Assembly (NCBI GenBank): GCA_014237395.1
Contig: JABZFP010000043.1
Location: forward strand, 62,001-126,000
DNA: 64,000 nt
Reading direction: 5' to 3'
DNA from: Desulfobacteraceae bacterium
Lineage (GTDB): Bacteria > Desulfobacterota > Desulfobacteria > Desulfobacterales > UBA5852
Below the pieces are notes generated by a model. That model searched no databases. It had not been told where the DNA came from and was given only the letters and a program-made list of their open reading frames with translations. A program made the translations under genes and the position numbers. Position 1 is the first letter of the stretch. Every line of letters begins with the position of its first letter. This document shows, in pieces, positions 42,020 through 50,136 of the stretch.

Positions 42020-43321
42020 TCATGTGAGGCCAACTTCGGCCAAGTCGGGTCCCAGGTATTCCCGTTCGTTTTCTCCCAGAATCCCCAGCGACAGGCAGAT
42101 CAGGGTCCAGAGGTGCACGGTATGGTATGGCGCCTCGAAATGCTCGGCCAGGTCGTGAATCTGGGCATGGCAGTTGTGGCAGGCCGCGATGCAATAATCG
42201 GCCCCCGTGGCCAGGATCTGGTCCAGTTTCAACCGTCCATAGTCGCGGCGTTCTTCGTTGTACCCCGATTGAAGGAAGCCGCCCCCGCCGCCGCAGCAGT
42301 AGTTGTTGGACTTGTTGGGATACATGTCGACGAAGTTTTCTTCGCCAACGAGGGTTTTCACCACGTACCGCAGGTCGTCGGCCACGGCATCGCCGTAGCT
42401 TTTACGGACGATCTGGCAGGGATCCTGCGCCGTGAACTTGATTTTTAAATCCTTGTTCCAGTCGCTGTTGACCTTGAGTTTGCCTTCCCGGATCCAGCGA
42501 GCGTAATACTGATAGATACTGGCGATTTCCATATCGGTGGCGATGTTGAATTTTTTCAGTCCGGCCCGGACTGCGTAAGTGACGTGCCCTCACTCGGTGT
42601 TGAGGTAGACCTTGCACCCCAGGGCGTGGGCCTGACCGATGCTGGTGGCCACCACGTGTTTCCAGCTTTCGTCGTCGGCCAAAAACATGCAGTAGTTCTC
42701 GCCACCCCACCCCTTGCTGCCGTAGGTCCAGTCGGCACCGACATGGTGCAGGATCTTCCAGAGGGGGATCATTTCATCCGGTTCGGTGACCGGCTCCCGG
42801 GAGTTCTGGTTGAGGAAGAAGTAAGCTCCCTGCTTATCCACAGGGGCCTGCAGATCCTCGAACCCGGGCTGGTTTTCGCGGACCTCCTCCGCAACGTCCT
42901 CCACGACGAACGTGAAATCCTCGGGCGAGGCCCCCATGGCGCTACCGCTTTCATTCCTCAGCGCCATGTCGCAGGAGCCCAGGATGCCCTTGGGCCGCTC
43001 TTCACGCGGCCAGGCCGCGCGCGCCTGGTAGACCAGGGCCGGGATGTCAATTTTCATGGGGCAGACATAGACGCAGCGCTGGCACATGCTGCACATCCAG
43101 ACCCATGGCGTCGTGGTGATTTCCTCATCCAACCCCAGCGCGGCCATGCGCAGGAATTTGCGCGGGTCCATGCCGTGCAGCCCGGTGGCGGGACAACCCG
43201 AAGCACAAGCCCCGCAGGTCAGGCAGAGATCCAGATTGCCGCCCTCCGGCAGCATCTCTTTGACGCGGTCCAGAAAGGCACTGGGCCGTTCGGGTCCGAT
43301 TTGGATGGCTGCTTCGCCCAT
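42020..43321 (-). CDS. HdrC-HdrB (HdrD-like) fusion selenoprotein, locus 2
   Basis: 433-residue paralogue of the gene at 25602 with the same in-frame TGA (42592-42590, residue 244) read as selenocysteine. Two [4Fe-4S] sites in the HdrC-like part (Cys33/36/39/43 and 77/80/83/87), Sec in the first CCG domain (L-N-T-E-U-G-H), and a complete second CCG domain (Cys302, Cys342-343, Cys381-x2-Cys384). The start is ATG 43321 with AAAGGAG upstream. It is the last gene of locus 2, after a separate hdrC and hdrB, so this complex would contain two HdrB-type catalytic subunits. Predicted role: electron transfer to or from a disulfide or membrane partner. Confidence 0.85.
42557..42592 (-). promoter_or_regulatory. 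SECIS-like hairpin after in-frame UGA, locus 2
   Basis: Minus strand: TGA (42592-42590), sixteen bases, CAGTCCG (42573-42567), loop GGC, CGGACTG (42563-42557). The stem, loop and distance match the locus 1 element; the last pair of the stem is changed from T-A to G-C on both sides, preserving pairing. Confidence 0.75.
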
Positions 43322-43376
43322 AACAATCTCCTTTATCCTTGGTTCGACAATACCGTCAGCAGCTGCCGGACGTGTC

Positions 43377-44258
43377 TCAGGCATTCACGGCGGCTTTACG
43401 TTTGCTGCGAAAATGGTTGTTTACGGCCAGGTTCAATTCGAGTCCCAGGGCTTCGTCCGAAAGACCGAAAGCCATTCCGATCAGCTGGGGCAGATAGAGA
43501 ATGGTCACCGAGGAAACGTCACCATAGCGCCGGGCGATTTTGTCCTGGTAGGCTTCCAGATTCATTTGGCACATGGGGCAGACCGTCACGATGGCGTCGG
43601 CCCCCCGGGCGGCCTGCAGGATGGCGTGAACCAGTTCCAGGGCGACGTCCATCTTGGTATTCATGTGGGACGCGCCGCAGCACTTGGCCCCCATCTGCCA
43701 GGGGTGGATGCGTGCCCCCGTAGCGCGAATCAACGGCTCCATGCTGCGGGGCTCCTCGGGATCATCAAAGACCGGATAGGGCCGCAGACATTGACAGCCA
43801 TAGTACGGGGCGATGGTCAGGTGGGAGAGATCCACGGTAACCTTATCCCGGATGGCGTCCGCGCCGAGATCGGTGGCGAGGACATCCAGCAGATGCCGCA
43901 CCTTGGCCGTGCCCTTGACGGTCAGATCGTTCTCCGCCAGCACGGTATTGACGCGGTCGCGGGTAAGCGGATCCTGTCGCATGGTTTCGGCCGTTTTTTT
44001 TAGGTTGAGGTAGCAGGCGCTGCAGGGGATCATGACATCCTGCCGCGCATCCATGCCCTCGGCGATCGCCAGATTGATAGCCGGCAACGCCAGCGAGAGG
44101 AGCTCGGAGCACGCTTCGGCGGCGCTGGCGCCGCAACAGGTCCATTCCTCCAGTTCGGTGAGCGGAACGCCCATGGCGTCCATGACGGCCCGGGTGGACA
44201 GATCGTACTCTCTGGCCGTGCCTGTCAGTGAGCAGCCGGGGTAGTATAGATAGCTCAT
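43377..44258 (-). CDS. hdrB: HdrB-like subunit with two complete CCG domains
   Basis: 293-residue HdrB, the subunit that in methanogens reduces heterodisulfide on paired noncubane [4Fe-4S] clusters. Both CCG domains are complete: Cys9, Cys41-42, Cys79 and Cys82 in the first; C-Q-C, K-C-C-G and V-C-P-M-C in the second. Its ATG overlaps the hdrC stop by four bases. As the host is probably not a methanogen, the substrate is likely another disulfide or a partner protein rather than CoM-S-S-CoB. Confidence 0.9.
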   Translation of the reverse strand: MSYLYYPGCSLTGTAREYDLSTRAVMDAMGVPLTELEEWTCCGASAAEACSELLSLALPAINLAIAEGMDARQDVMIPCSACYLNLKKTAETMRQDPLTRDRVNTVLAENDLTVKGTAKVRHLLDVLATDLGADAIRDKVTVDLSHLTIAPYYGCQCLRPYPVFDDPEEPRSMEPLIRATGARIHPWQMGAKCCGASHMNTKMDVALELVHAILQAARGADAIVTVCPMCQMNLEAYQDKIARRYGDVSSVTILYLPQLIGMAFGLSDEALGLELNLAVNNHFRSKRKAAVNA

Positions 44259-44842
44259 GCGGATGCCTCCATGCTTTCAACTTTTTGGAAGATCTTTTCC
44301 AGCGAACGCTTTCCGGGTGCGGCAAACGGGTATTCAATGGCCATTTTGCCTTTGCGGAACAGTTTGAATCCCAGTCCGGTATAGCTAAGCGGCAGCATGG
44401 GTTTGCTGGGCGTCATGGTCAGGAAGTAGCGGGAGATGAATTCGGTTTCCCGAATCCGGCCGTGGCGCCGAATCGTATTCATGAAATGACCGTAAAAGGC
44501 CGTACTGGGTTTATAGCGCGACATGTGTCCCCGGAAGGCCATTTGCTTGAGGTCGTGCATGGCTTCGGTCAGCGGCAGGCCGCGCGGACATCGCAAGGTG
44601 CAGCTGTAGCAGGCCGAGCAGAGCGTAAATGTCTGACTGGTGAAAATGGCATCGGTTTCGCCCATGAGCACCATGCGCCAGAGCCGGCGGGGGGTGAGAT
44701 CCATGGCAAACTCATTCGGACAGGATGCCGTGCAGGTCCCGCACTGAATACAGGCCTGGATCTTTTTCTGGATGGCATGCAGTGCCTCCCGGTCAGGGAC
44801 GGCCCCATCCTGGCGGGTTGGGGGTGCAGCCGCAGTCTTCAT
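44255..44842 (-). CDS. hdrC: HdrC-like ferredoxin subunit
   Basis: 195-residue HdrC with two [4Fe-4S] motifs (C-I-Q-C-G-T-C-T-A-S-C-P and C-S-A-C-Y-S-C-T-L-R-C-P) that wire HdrA to HdrB. The C-terminal 90 residues (R-Y-K-P-S-T-A-F-Y onward) form the usual helical tail. It is positioned 35 bases after the receiver-containing hdrA gene and overlaps hdrB by four bases. Confidence 0.9.
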   Translation of the reverse strand: MKTAAAPPTRQDGAVPDREALHAIQKKIQACIQCGTCTASCPNEFAMDLTPRRLWRMVLMGETDAIFTSQTFTLCSACYSCTLRCPRGLPLTEAMHDLKQMAFRGHMSRYKPSTAFYGHFMNTIRRHGRIRETEFISRYFLTMTPSKPMLPLSYTGLGFKLFRKGKMAIEYPFAAPGKRSLEKIFQKVESMEASA

Positions 44843-44877
44843 GGCAACTCCTTATTTTGGTTCCATAAACCTACAGT

Positions 44878-47800
44878 TCAATTCAAGGCGGCGTCGATGA
44901 CTTCCATCACCTGGTCGGCATCGAATCCTTCAACATACGCGGCATCGTTGGGACATACGGCCGCACATGCCCCGCATCCCTGGCACATGACCGGGTTGAC
45001 CACGATCCGTTCGCCATCGGGATCCAGCATGCGGGCGTCGTAGGGACAGGCCTCGATACAGCGTTCGCAGAGGGCGCAGAGACTCTCGTGAACGCCGGCA
45101 ATGATGCTGCCCGACGCTACCCGTTCGCTGGCAATGATGCGCAGCGCCCGTTCGGCAGCGGCTTCGGCTGTGGCAATGGATTCGCCGATGTTTCGCGGGG
45201 AGTGGCAGATGCCGCAAGCAAATACACCTTCCTTGAGGGCATCCACCGGCCGCCATTTGGACTCGGCCTCCTGGAAAAAAGCATCCTCATCCTGATCGAC
45301 ACCATACGCCTGGACAAGGTCCTGTGGCAGGGACGGTACGATACCGGTGGCCAACACTACCCGATCGGCGGATATCTCGACCGGACGATCGAGAAACGGT
45401 TCGTGAGCGGTCACCATGAGGCGCTGGTCGCCGGTGGCACCGACCGCCACCTCCGGCTTGCCGTCAAGGGTATAGGGGATGAAGGTCACGCCTGCTTTTC
45501 GGGCCTGGGTGAAATAGGTTTCCATAAAACCGGTGGCCATCATGTCGCGATAGAACACGACGATGCGCAGGTCCGGGTTGGCATTTTTTAACGCCAGCGC
45601 GTGTTTGAGGGTTGTCGGACAGCACACCCGGCTGCAGTAGTTGCGGGGTTCCTCCCGCGAATCGACGCATTGGATCATGACGACCGTTTTTAAGGCTTTG
45701 GGATCGATGGCGCCGTCGTGGAGTTGGGCTTCCAGCATTTTCTGCGTGATGATGCGATCGCTGTTGCCGAAGCCATAGGCCGTGGTGGCGGCTTCCGATC
45801 CGCCGGTGGCCAGAATGGCGGCGCCGTGGGTGAGCTGGCGGGCTTGTCCGTCGCCGTCTTCAATGGTGCTGTAAAAAGTGCCGGCCTGCCCGAAGGCCGC
45901 CACGATGCGGGTCGTCAGATGGACATCGATCTGGGGATGATGGTTGACCCGGTCGCGGGTTTCCGTCAGCAGGGGCTCGATCTCCTGGCCGTCGATGAGG
46001 TGATGGAGCCAGTGCAGATTGCCGCCCAACTGATCGCTTTGCTCGATGAGGTCCACTTCGAATCCATGGTCCGCGATGGACAGGGCGGCCGTCATCCCGG
46101 CTATCCCGCCGCCCACCACCAGGGCGCGCTGGAATACGGGAACCGTGGGGACAGGATTAGGGGACGCATGCCGCAACCGGGCGATGCCCATGGTGAGAAT
46201 GCGTTCGATACCGGCGGCGGTCGGATTGTCGCTGGCTTCCGGCTGAAGCGAGGCAGAGCGGATGTCGACCACCTCCATCAAGCGGGGATCCAGCGCCACA
46301 TCGCGGCCCAGCTGTTTCAATTTGCGGGTATAGACATAGGGCAGGCAGGCCCCGATCAGCACCCGGTTGGGCCGGTGTTTCTTGATCAGGTCCTCCAGCT
46401 GCTGCCAGCCTTCGGCGGTGCAGGTGTGATCCAGAAAATGCACCTGTTTGACGGCCGGATCGTTTTGCAGGCGGTGGACCAGGGCCGCTTGATCCAGTCC
46501 CTTGGTCACGGCATTGTTGCAGGTGCAGATCGCCACCAGGATACGGGGGAGCTGACGTGCGACATCATCGTAGATCGTTTTCGGGCAGTCTTTGAGACCG
46601 ATGCTGCCGCCGGCCCCGTGGATGGTCTGCGAGGCGGCCAGGGCCGCGGCGCTGGCCTGGATGACGGATTCACTGATATCTTTCAGTCCGGCAAAGGCGC
46701 CCGAGGCGACAATGCCGGTGCGGGCGGTGCGGGTCAGGGAAAACGCTTCGGTCTGGACGAATCCCCAGGGATTGCGTTCGATGCCCAGCATGTCCGTCAG
46801 CGCTTGGGCGCCCTCGGCCGGACGCTGCCCCACACTCAGGACCACCAGGTCGGCATGGTCCGTGGCAACGGTCCCGTCCGTGGCGACCCAGCGGAGCTGA
46901 AGATCTTCCCCCGACGGGTCCGGGACGACGCTGTGAACACGCCCGCGTTTGAACGCGACGCCGGAGGCTTCGGACCGGTCGCGATAGCGCTGGAAGGATT
47001 TGCCAAAGGTGCGCATGTCCATATAGTAAATCGAGGTGTCCAGCTGGGCCCCGTCGCGGGCGGCCCGCTCGCGCGCCACCATGGCCTCCTTGATGGCGTA
47101 CATGCAGCAGATCGTCGAGCAAAAATCCGCATCGCTTTGAGTGTCCCGGGAGCCGATACACTGGAGCCAGGCAATGCGGGTGATGGGGCGGCCGTCCGAG
47201 GGCCGAACGAGCTTACCTCCCGAGGGGCCGGTGCCGCTGAGCAGACGTTCGAACTCGATGCTTGTCACCACGTCCGGCAGAGATCCGTAGCCGTAGGTGT
47301 CCTTTCCTTCGGCCGGGTTGTAGTAGCTGGTCCCCCCGCTCATGACGATGGCGCCGACTTCCAGTTCGGGGCCGACCGGCGTACTCAGGTTCTGATAGAT
47401 CTGGATGACCTTGGGAATCAGGGCGTCCGGGTCGAACGGTTTGATCAGGTAGTCCAGCGCCCCGATCTTCATGGCTTCCACCGCGGTTTCCACGGTGGCA
47501 TAGGCGGTCATCATGACCACGGGCAGATCAGGAAAGAGCTCTTTGGCCTTCTGGAGTACTTCCACCCCGTCCATGCCGGGCATCTTGATGTCCAGCAGCA
47601 TGAGCTGGCATCCATGGGTTTTGATGTGTTCCAGCGCCTCCGGGCCGCTTTCCGCCATGCTGACCTGGAAGCCCCCTTCGACCTCGAGCCACTCCTTGAG
47701 CGAATCCCTTACGATCAGTTCGTCGTCCACTACAAGGATGTTGAAGGTTATGCGTCCCTCGTCCAGCAACTGGATCGCGCCGGTGGGGCAGGCGTCCTGA

Positions 47801-48312
47801 CAGGCGCCGCACTGGGTGCAAACACCGGTATCGATGCGGTACGTATTGGGGATGTTGTGCGGTACCGGCAGGTAGATGGCTTTGCGGGTGGACAGCCCGG
47901 CATTGAACGCGTCCGCTGTATCCACCGGGCAGACTTCGACGCATTTGCCGCACCCGATGCAGAGTTCCGGGTTCACCGGATTTTTTTCCTGCCGCAGCGT
48001 GACCTTGAACTGACCGGGCTCGCCTTCCACCGAAGCCAGTTCCGTGGACAGACGAATATCGATGTTTTCATGGAACAGGCCCTTACGCAGGCAGAACTGC
48101 GAGCTGGCATCCCGCTCCACCAGGGGAAGCATTTTGCACATGCCGCACCGGTTGGTTGGAAATTGATAATCCAGCTGGCTGAGGATGCCGCCGATATGCG
48201 GGGTGCGTTCGATCAGGGTGACCCCATAGCCGAACTCCGCAAGGTCCAGGGCGGAGCGGATACCACCGATGCCACCCCCAATGACAAGTGCCTTGCCGAT
48301 TTTCGTCTGCAT
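44878..48312 (-). CDS. hdrA: HdrA with embedded response-regulator receiver domain
   Basis: 1144-residue HdrA variant. Order: FAD module 1 (G-G-G-I-G-G, 12-17; C-G-M-C, 56-59), two ferredoxin motifs (Cys118/121/124/128 and 165/168/171/175), then a complete CheY-like receiver at about 191-308, the rest of FAD module 1 (G-A-I-V-M-S-G-G onward), FAD module 2 (G-G-G-I-A-G), and a C-terminal 2x[4Fe-4S] ferredoxin. The receiver keeps every catalytic residue: Asp196-Asp197, phospho-acceptor Asp241, Thr269 and Lys291. Start 48312 has GAGAGG seven bases upstream. Phosphorylation could gate electron flow through the Hdr complex; this is an inference from architecture. Confidence 0.9.
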   Translation of the reverse strand: MQTKIGKALVIGGGIGGIRSALDLAEFGYGVTLIERTPHIGGILSQLDYQFPTNRCGMCKMLPLVERDASSQFCLRKGLFHENIDIRLSTELASVEGEPGQFKVTLRQEKNPVNPELCIGCGKCVEVCPVDTADAFNAGLSTRKAIYLPVPHNIPNTYRIDTGVCTQCGACQDACPTGAIQLLDEGRITFNILVVDDELIVRDSLKEWLEVEGGFQVSMAESGPEALEHIKTHGCQLMLLDIKMPGMDGVEVLQKAKELFPDLPVVMMTAYATVETAVEAMKIGALDYLIKPFDPDALIPKVIQIYQNLSTPVGPELEVGAIVMSGGTSYYNPAEGKDTYGYGSLPDVVTSIEFERLLSGTGPSGGKLVRPSDGRPITRIAWLQCIGSRDTQSDADFCSTICCMYAIKEAMVARERAARDGAQLDTSIYYMDMRTFGKSFQRYRDRSEASGVAFKRGRVHSVVPDPSGEDLQLRWVATDGTVATDHADLVVLSVGQRPAEGAQALTDMLGIERNPWGFVQTEAFSLTRTARTGIVASGAFAGLKDISESVIQASAAALAASQTIHGAGGSIGLKDCPKTIYDDVARQLPRILVAICTCNNAVTKGLDQAALVHRLQNDPAVKQVHFLDHTCTAEGWQQLEDLIKKHRPNRVLIGACLPYVYTRKLKQLGRDVALDPRLMEVVDIRSASLQPEASDNPTAAGIERILTMGIARLRHASPNPVPTVPVFQRALVVGGGIAGMTAALSIADHGFEVDLIEQSDQLGGNLHWLHHLIDGQEIEPLLTETRDRVNHHPQIDVHLTTRIVAAFGQAGTFYSTIEDGDGQARQLTHGAAILATGGSEAATTAYGFGNSDRIITQKMLEAQLHDGAIDPKALKTVVMIQCVDSREEPRNYCSRVCCPTTLKHALALKNANPDLRIVVFYRDMMATGFMETYFTQARKAGVTFIPYTLDGKPEVAVGATGDQRLMVTAHEPFLDRPVEISADRVVLATGIVPSLPQDLVQAYGVDQDEDAFFQEAESKWRPVDALKEGVFACGICHSPRNIGESIATAEAAAERALRIIASERVASGSIIAGVHESLCALCERCIEACPYDARMLDPDGERIVVNPVMCQGCGACAAVCPNDAAYVEGFDADQVMEVIDAALN

Positions 48313-48459
48313 AGATGACCTCTCAACCGGGTGTTTCACTCCGGCCTGGGGGGTGCCGGTTTTCACCCCAGAACCGCGCGTTGCGCCGTCTGGCCCCTGC
48401 CGGTGTTCTTCAGAAACGTCCTTGTCATCCCTTCCGCCGATAGCCGGGAGAGGGGGGTG

Positions 48460-49599
48460 CTACAGGCCGACCACCTCCTGAAATTCATCTTCCTTGAACA
48501 CCGACATTGGCGGGCTTTCGTCGACGCTTTTGCCGGCTTCATAGGCAAACGCTTCTTGCGTCCGTTGCCCCACCAACCGGAAGAGTTCCATCACGGGGAT
48601 GTCGTTGGGGCAGGCATTGGAGCACTGGCCGCATCCTACACAGGCCGTGCTCATGTGGGTCAGGCGCGTCAAATGGTAGAAGACCGTGTCCGTAGGCATT
48701 TTGATAGCGCCCTTGCGCTGGGCCCACCGCAAGTATTGGGCCGGGTCATGGTTGAAGACATCGGTAACGAAGACACACTCCTTACAGTAGCAGACCGGGC
48801 AGGCCACGCGACAGTTGTAGCAGTTGACGCAATTGGCCATGTAGTTGCTCAGCTTTTCGACGCTGTCGGTGGCGGCCGCCGTTTCGGCGAACATCTGGTC
48901 ACGACTGGCGGTGCGGGCTTCAAGCAGGCGGGCCAGGGCATCCTCGCGGGCCTTTGGCACTTCAGCCGCCGGCAGGTTGAGCTGGGCGAGCAACGCTTCG
49001 CCGGCCGGGCTTTGGGCCTGGGCCAGGATGCCGGTGCCGATGTCCACACCCCGGAGGCCCAGGGCGATGTCGGCGGCATCGGGAATTGAATGCTCGCAGC
49101 TTTTGCAGGCCGATGCCAGTTCCACCCCGTCCAAGGCCGTTTCCTTGCCGGCCAGCATGCCTTCGTAAAATCGTTGGGTGGCGGCGGCCGCATCGTTGCC
49201 GGCAAAACGGAAGTAATCCGTATTGCGGAGCGCGCCCAGGCAATCGATCCCGATCAACACCACATCTTCTGTACGCGCTTGTTTGAGCTTGACGAGTTCG
49301 ATGAAGGCCCGAATTTCGCAAGGCCTCAGAAGCGCGGCGATTTTCCCGCCCGAAGGTTTGCGGGTCAGCTTGGCCAGAACTTTGGCCCCGTTCATGGGAA
49401 ACGCGGGCGACAGTGGGTCGATGCCATCCAGTTGTTCGGGTGCCGTTACCAGCGTTGGCATCACCATGCTTTTCATGGGCTGTCTCTGGGGGACCAGAAT
49501 CGCACGGATATCTTCCTGGGTCAGGATGGCGGTGCAGAATGTTTGCAGACTTCCCAGCAGATCCTGATCTTTTACGTTAATGGTTGCCGTGATCGCCAT
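48460..49599 (-). CDS. FrhB/FdhB-like flavin iron-sulfur subunit
   Basis: 379-residue protein of the coenzyme F420 hydrogenase/dehydrogenase beta subunit family (FrhB, FdhB). Family features: A-A-L-L-R-P-C-E-I-R-A-F near residue 90, A-C-K-S-C-E-H, and a Cys-rich core N-C-Y-N-C-R-V-A-C-P-V-C-Y-C-K-E-C. A C-terminal C-V-G-C-G-Q-C-S-N-A-C-P adds a [4Fe-4S] site. Such subunits exchange electrons with F420, or with formate dehydrogenase or ferredoxin partners in bacteria. Placed between mvhD and the receiver-hdrA, it is a likely entry point for electrons into the locus 2 complex. The partner is unknown. Confidence 0.8.
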   Translation of the reverse strand: MAITATINVKDQDLLGSLQTFCTAILTQEDIRAILVPQRQPMKSMVMPTLVTAPEQLDGIDPLSPAFPMNGAKVLAKLTRKPSGGKIAALLRPCEIRAFIELVKLKQARTEDVVLIGIDCLGALRNTDYFRFAGNDAAAATQRFYEGMLAGKETALDGVELASACKSCEHSIPDAADIALGLRGVDIGTGILAQAQSPAGEALLAQLNLPAAEVPKAREDALARLLEARTASRDQMFAETAAATDSVEKLSNYMANCVNCYNCRVACPVCYCKECVFVTDVFNHDPAQYLRWAQRKGAIKMPTDTVFYHLTRLTHMSTACVGCGQCSNACPNDIPVMELFRLVGQRTQEAFAYEAGKSVDESPPMSVFKEDEFQEVVGL

Positions 49600-49660
49600 G
49601 GCTCCTCCGTCTTTGCATTATCGGGGTCGACCGGATCGGTTGAACGTCCGCCCCGTCGGG

Positions 49661-50083
49661 TTAAACCACCATTTTGAGCTTGGCCTGACTGGGTCCCAGC
49701 TCTTTGAGTTCCGTAACGAGTTCCCGCATGATTTCGGCAAATTGAATGCCGTCACTGGCGCCGATCCAGGTCAGTCGCAGCCGCTCGGGCTCGAAACCGA
49801 ACTGGGGCAGGATTTCCTTGAGCAGTTTGATGCGCCGGCGGGCTTTGTAGTTGCCATTGATATAATGGCAATCGCCCGGGTGACAACCGCTCACCAGCAC
49901 GCCGTCGGCGCCTTCTAACAGGGCTTTAATGACGTACTGCGGGTCGACCATGCCGGTGCACATCACCCGAATCAGCCGTACGTTTTTGGGATAGCTCAGC
50001 CGCGAGGTGCCGGCGAGGTCGGCCGCCGTATACGTGCACCAGTTGCAGACAAACGCGACGATGACGGGTTCAAAGTTTTCCAT
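49661..50083 (-). CDS. mvhD: MvhD/FrhD-type iron-sulfur subunit, locus 2
   Basis: 140-residue MvhD with the expected Cys pattern (V-C-N-W-C, 12-16; M-C-T-G-M-V-D; G-C-H-P-G-D-C-H), carrying a [2Fe-2S] cluster that contacts HdrA. No hydrogenase subunits are present, so its donor is more likely the GltD-like module of the upstream HdrA or the FrhB-like protein downstream. 53 bases separate it from that HdrA gene. Confidence 0.9.
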   Translation of the reverse strand: MENFEPVIVAFVCNWCTYTAADLAGTSRLSYPKNVRLIRVMCTGMVDPQYVIKALLEGADGVLVSGCHPGDCHYINGNYKARRRIKLLKEILPQFGFEPERLRLTWIGASDGIQFAEIMRELVTELKELGPSQAKLKMVV

Positions 50084-50136
50084 GCTCGCCTCCAGTTAAA
50101 ATGATTTCCCCGGGTTCGCGGGTACGCGCGGCAGTG

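Noticed and set aside
45718..48318. 866-codon open frame on the plus strand
   Set aside because: It lies opposite the HdrA-receiver gene, has no family signature and no ribosome site; long antisense frames are expected in GC-rich coding DNA. The same applies to plus-strand frames at 20609-21742 and 51109-52449.
48313..48459. Small gene between HdrA-receiver and FrhB-like genes
   Set aside because: The 147-bp gap has only short frames without ribosome sites; it is treated as untranslated.
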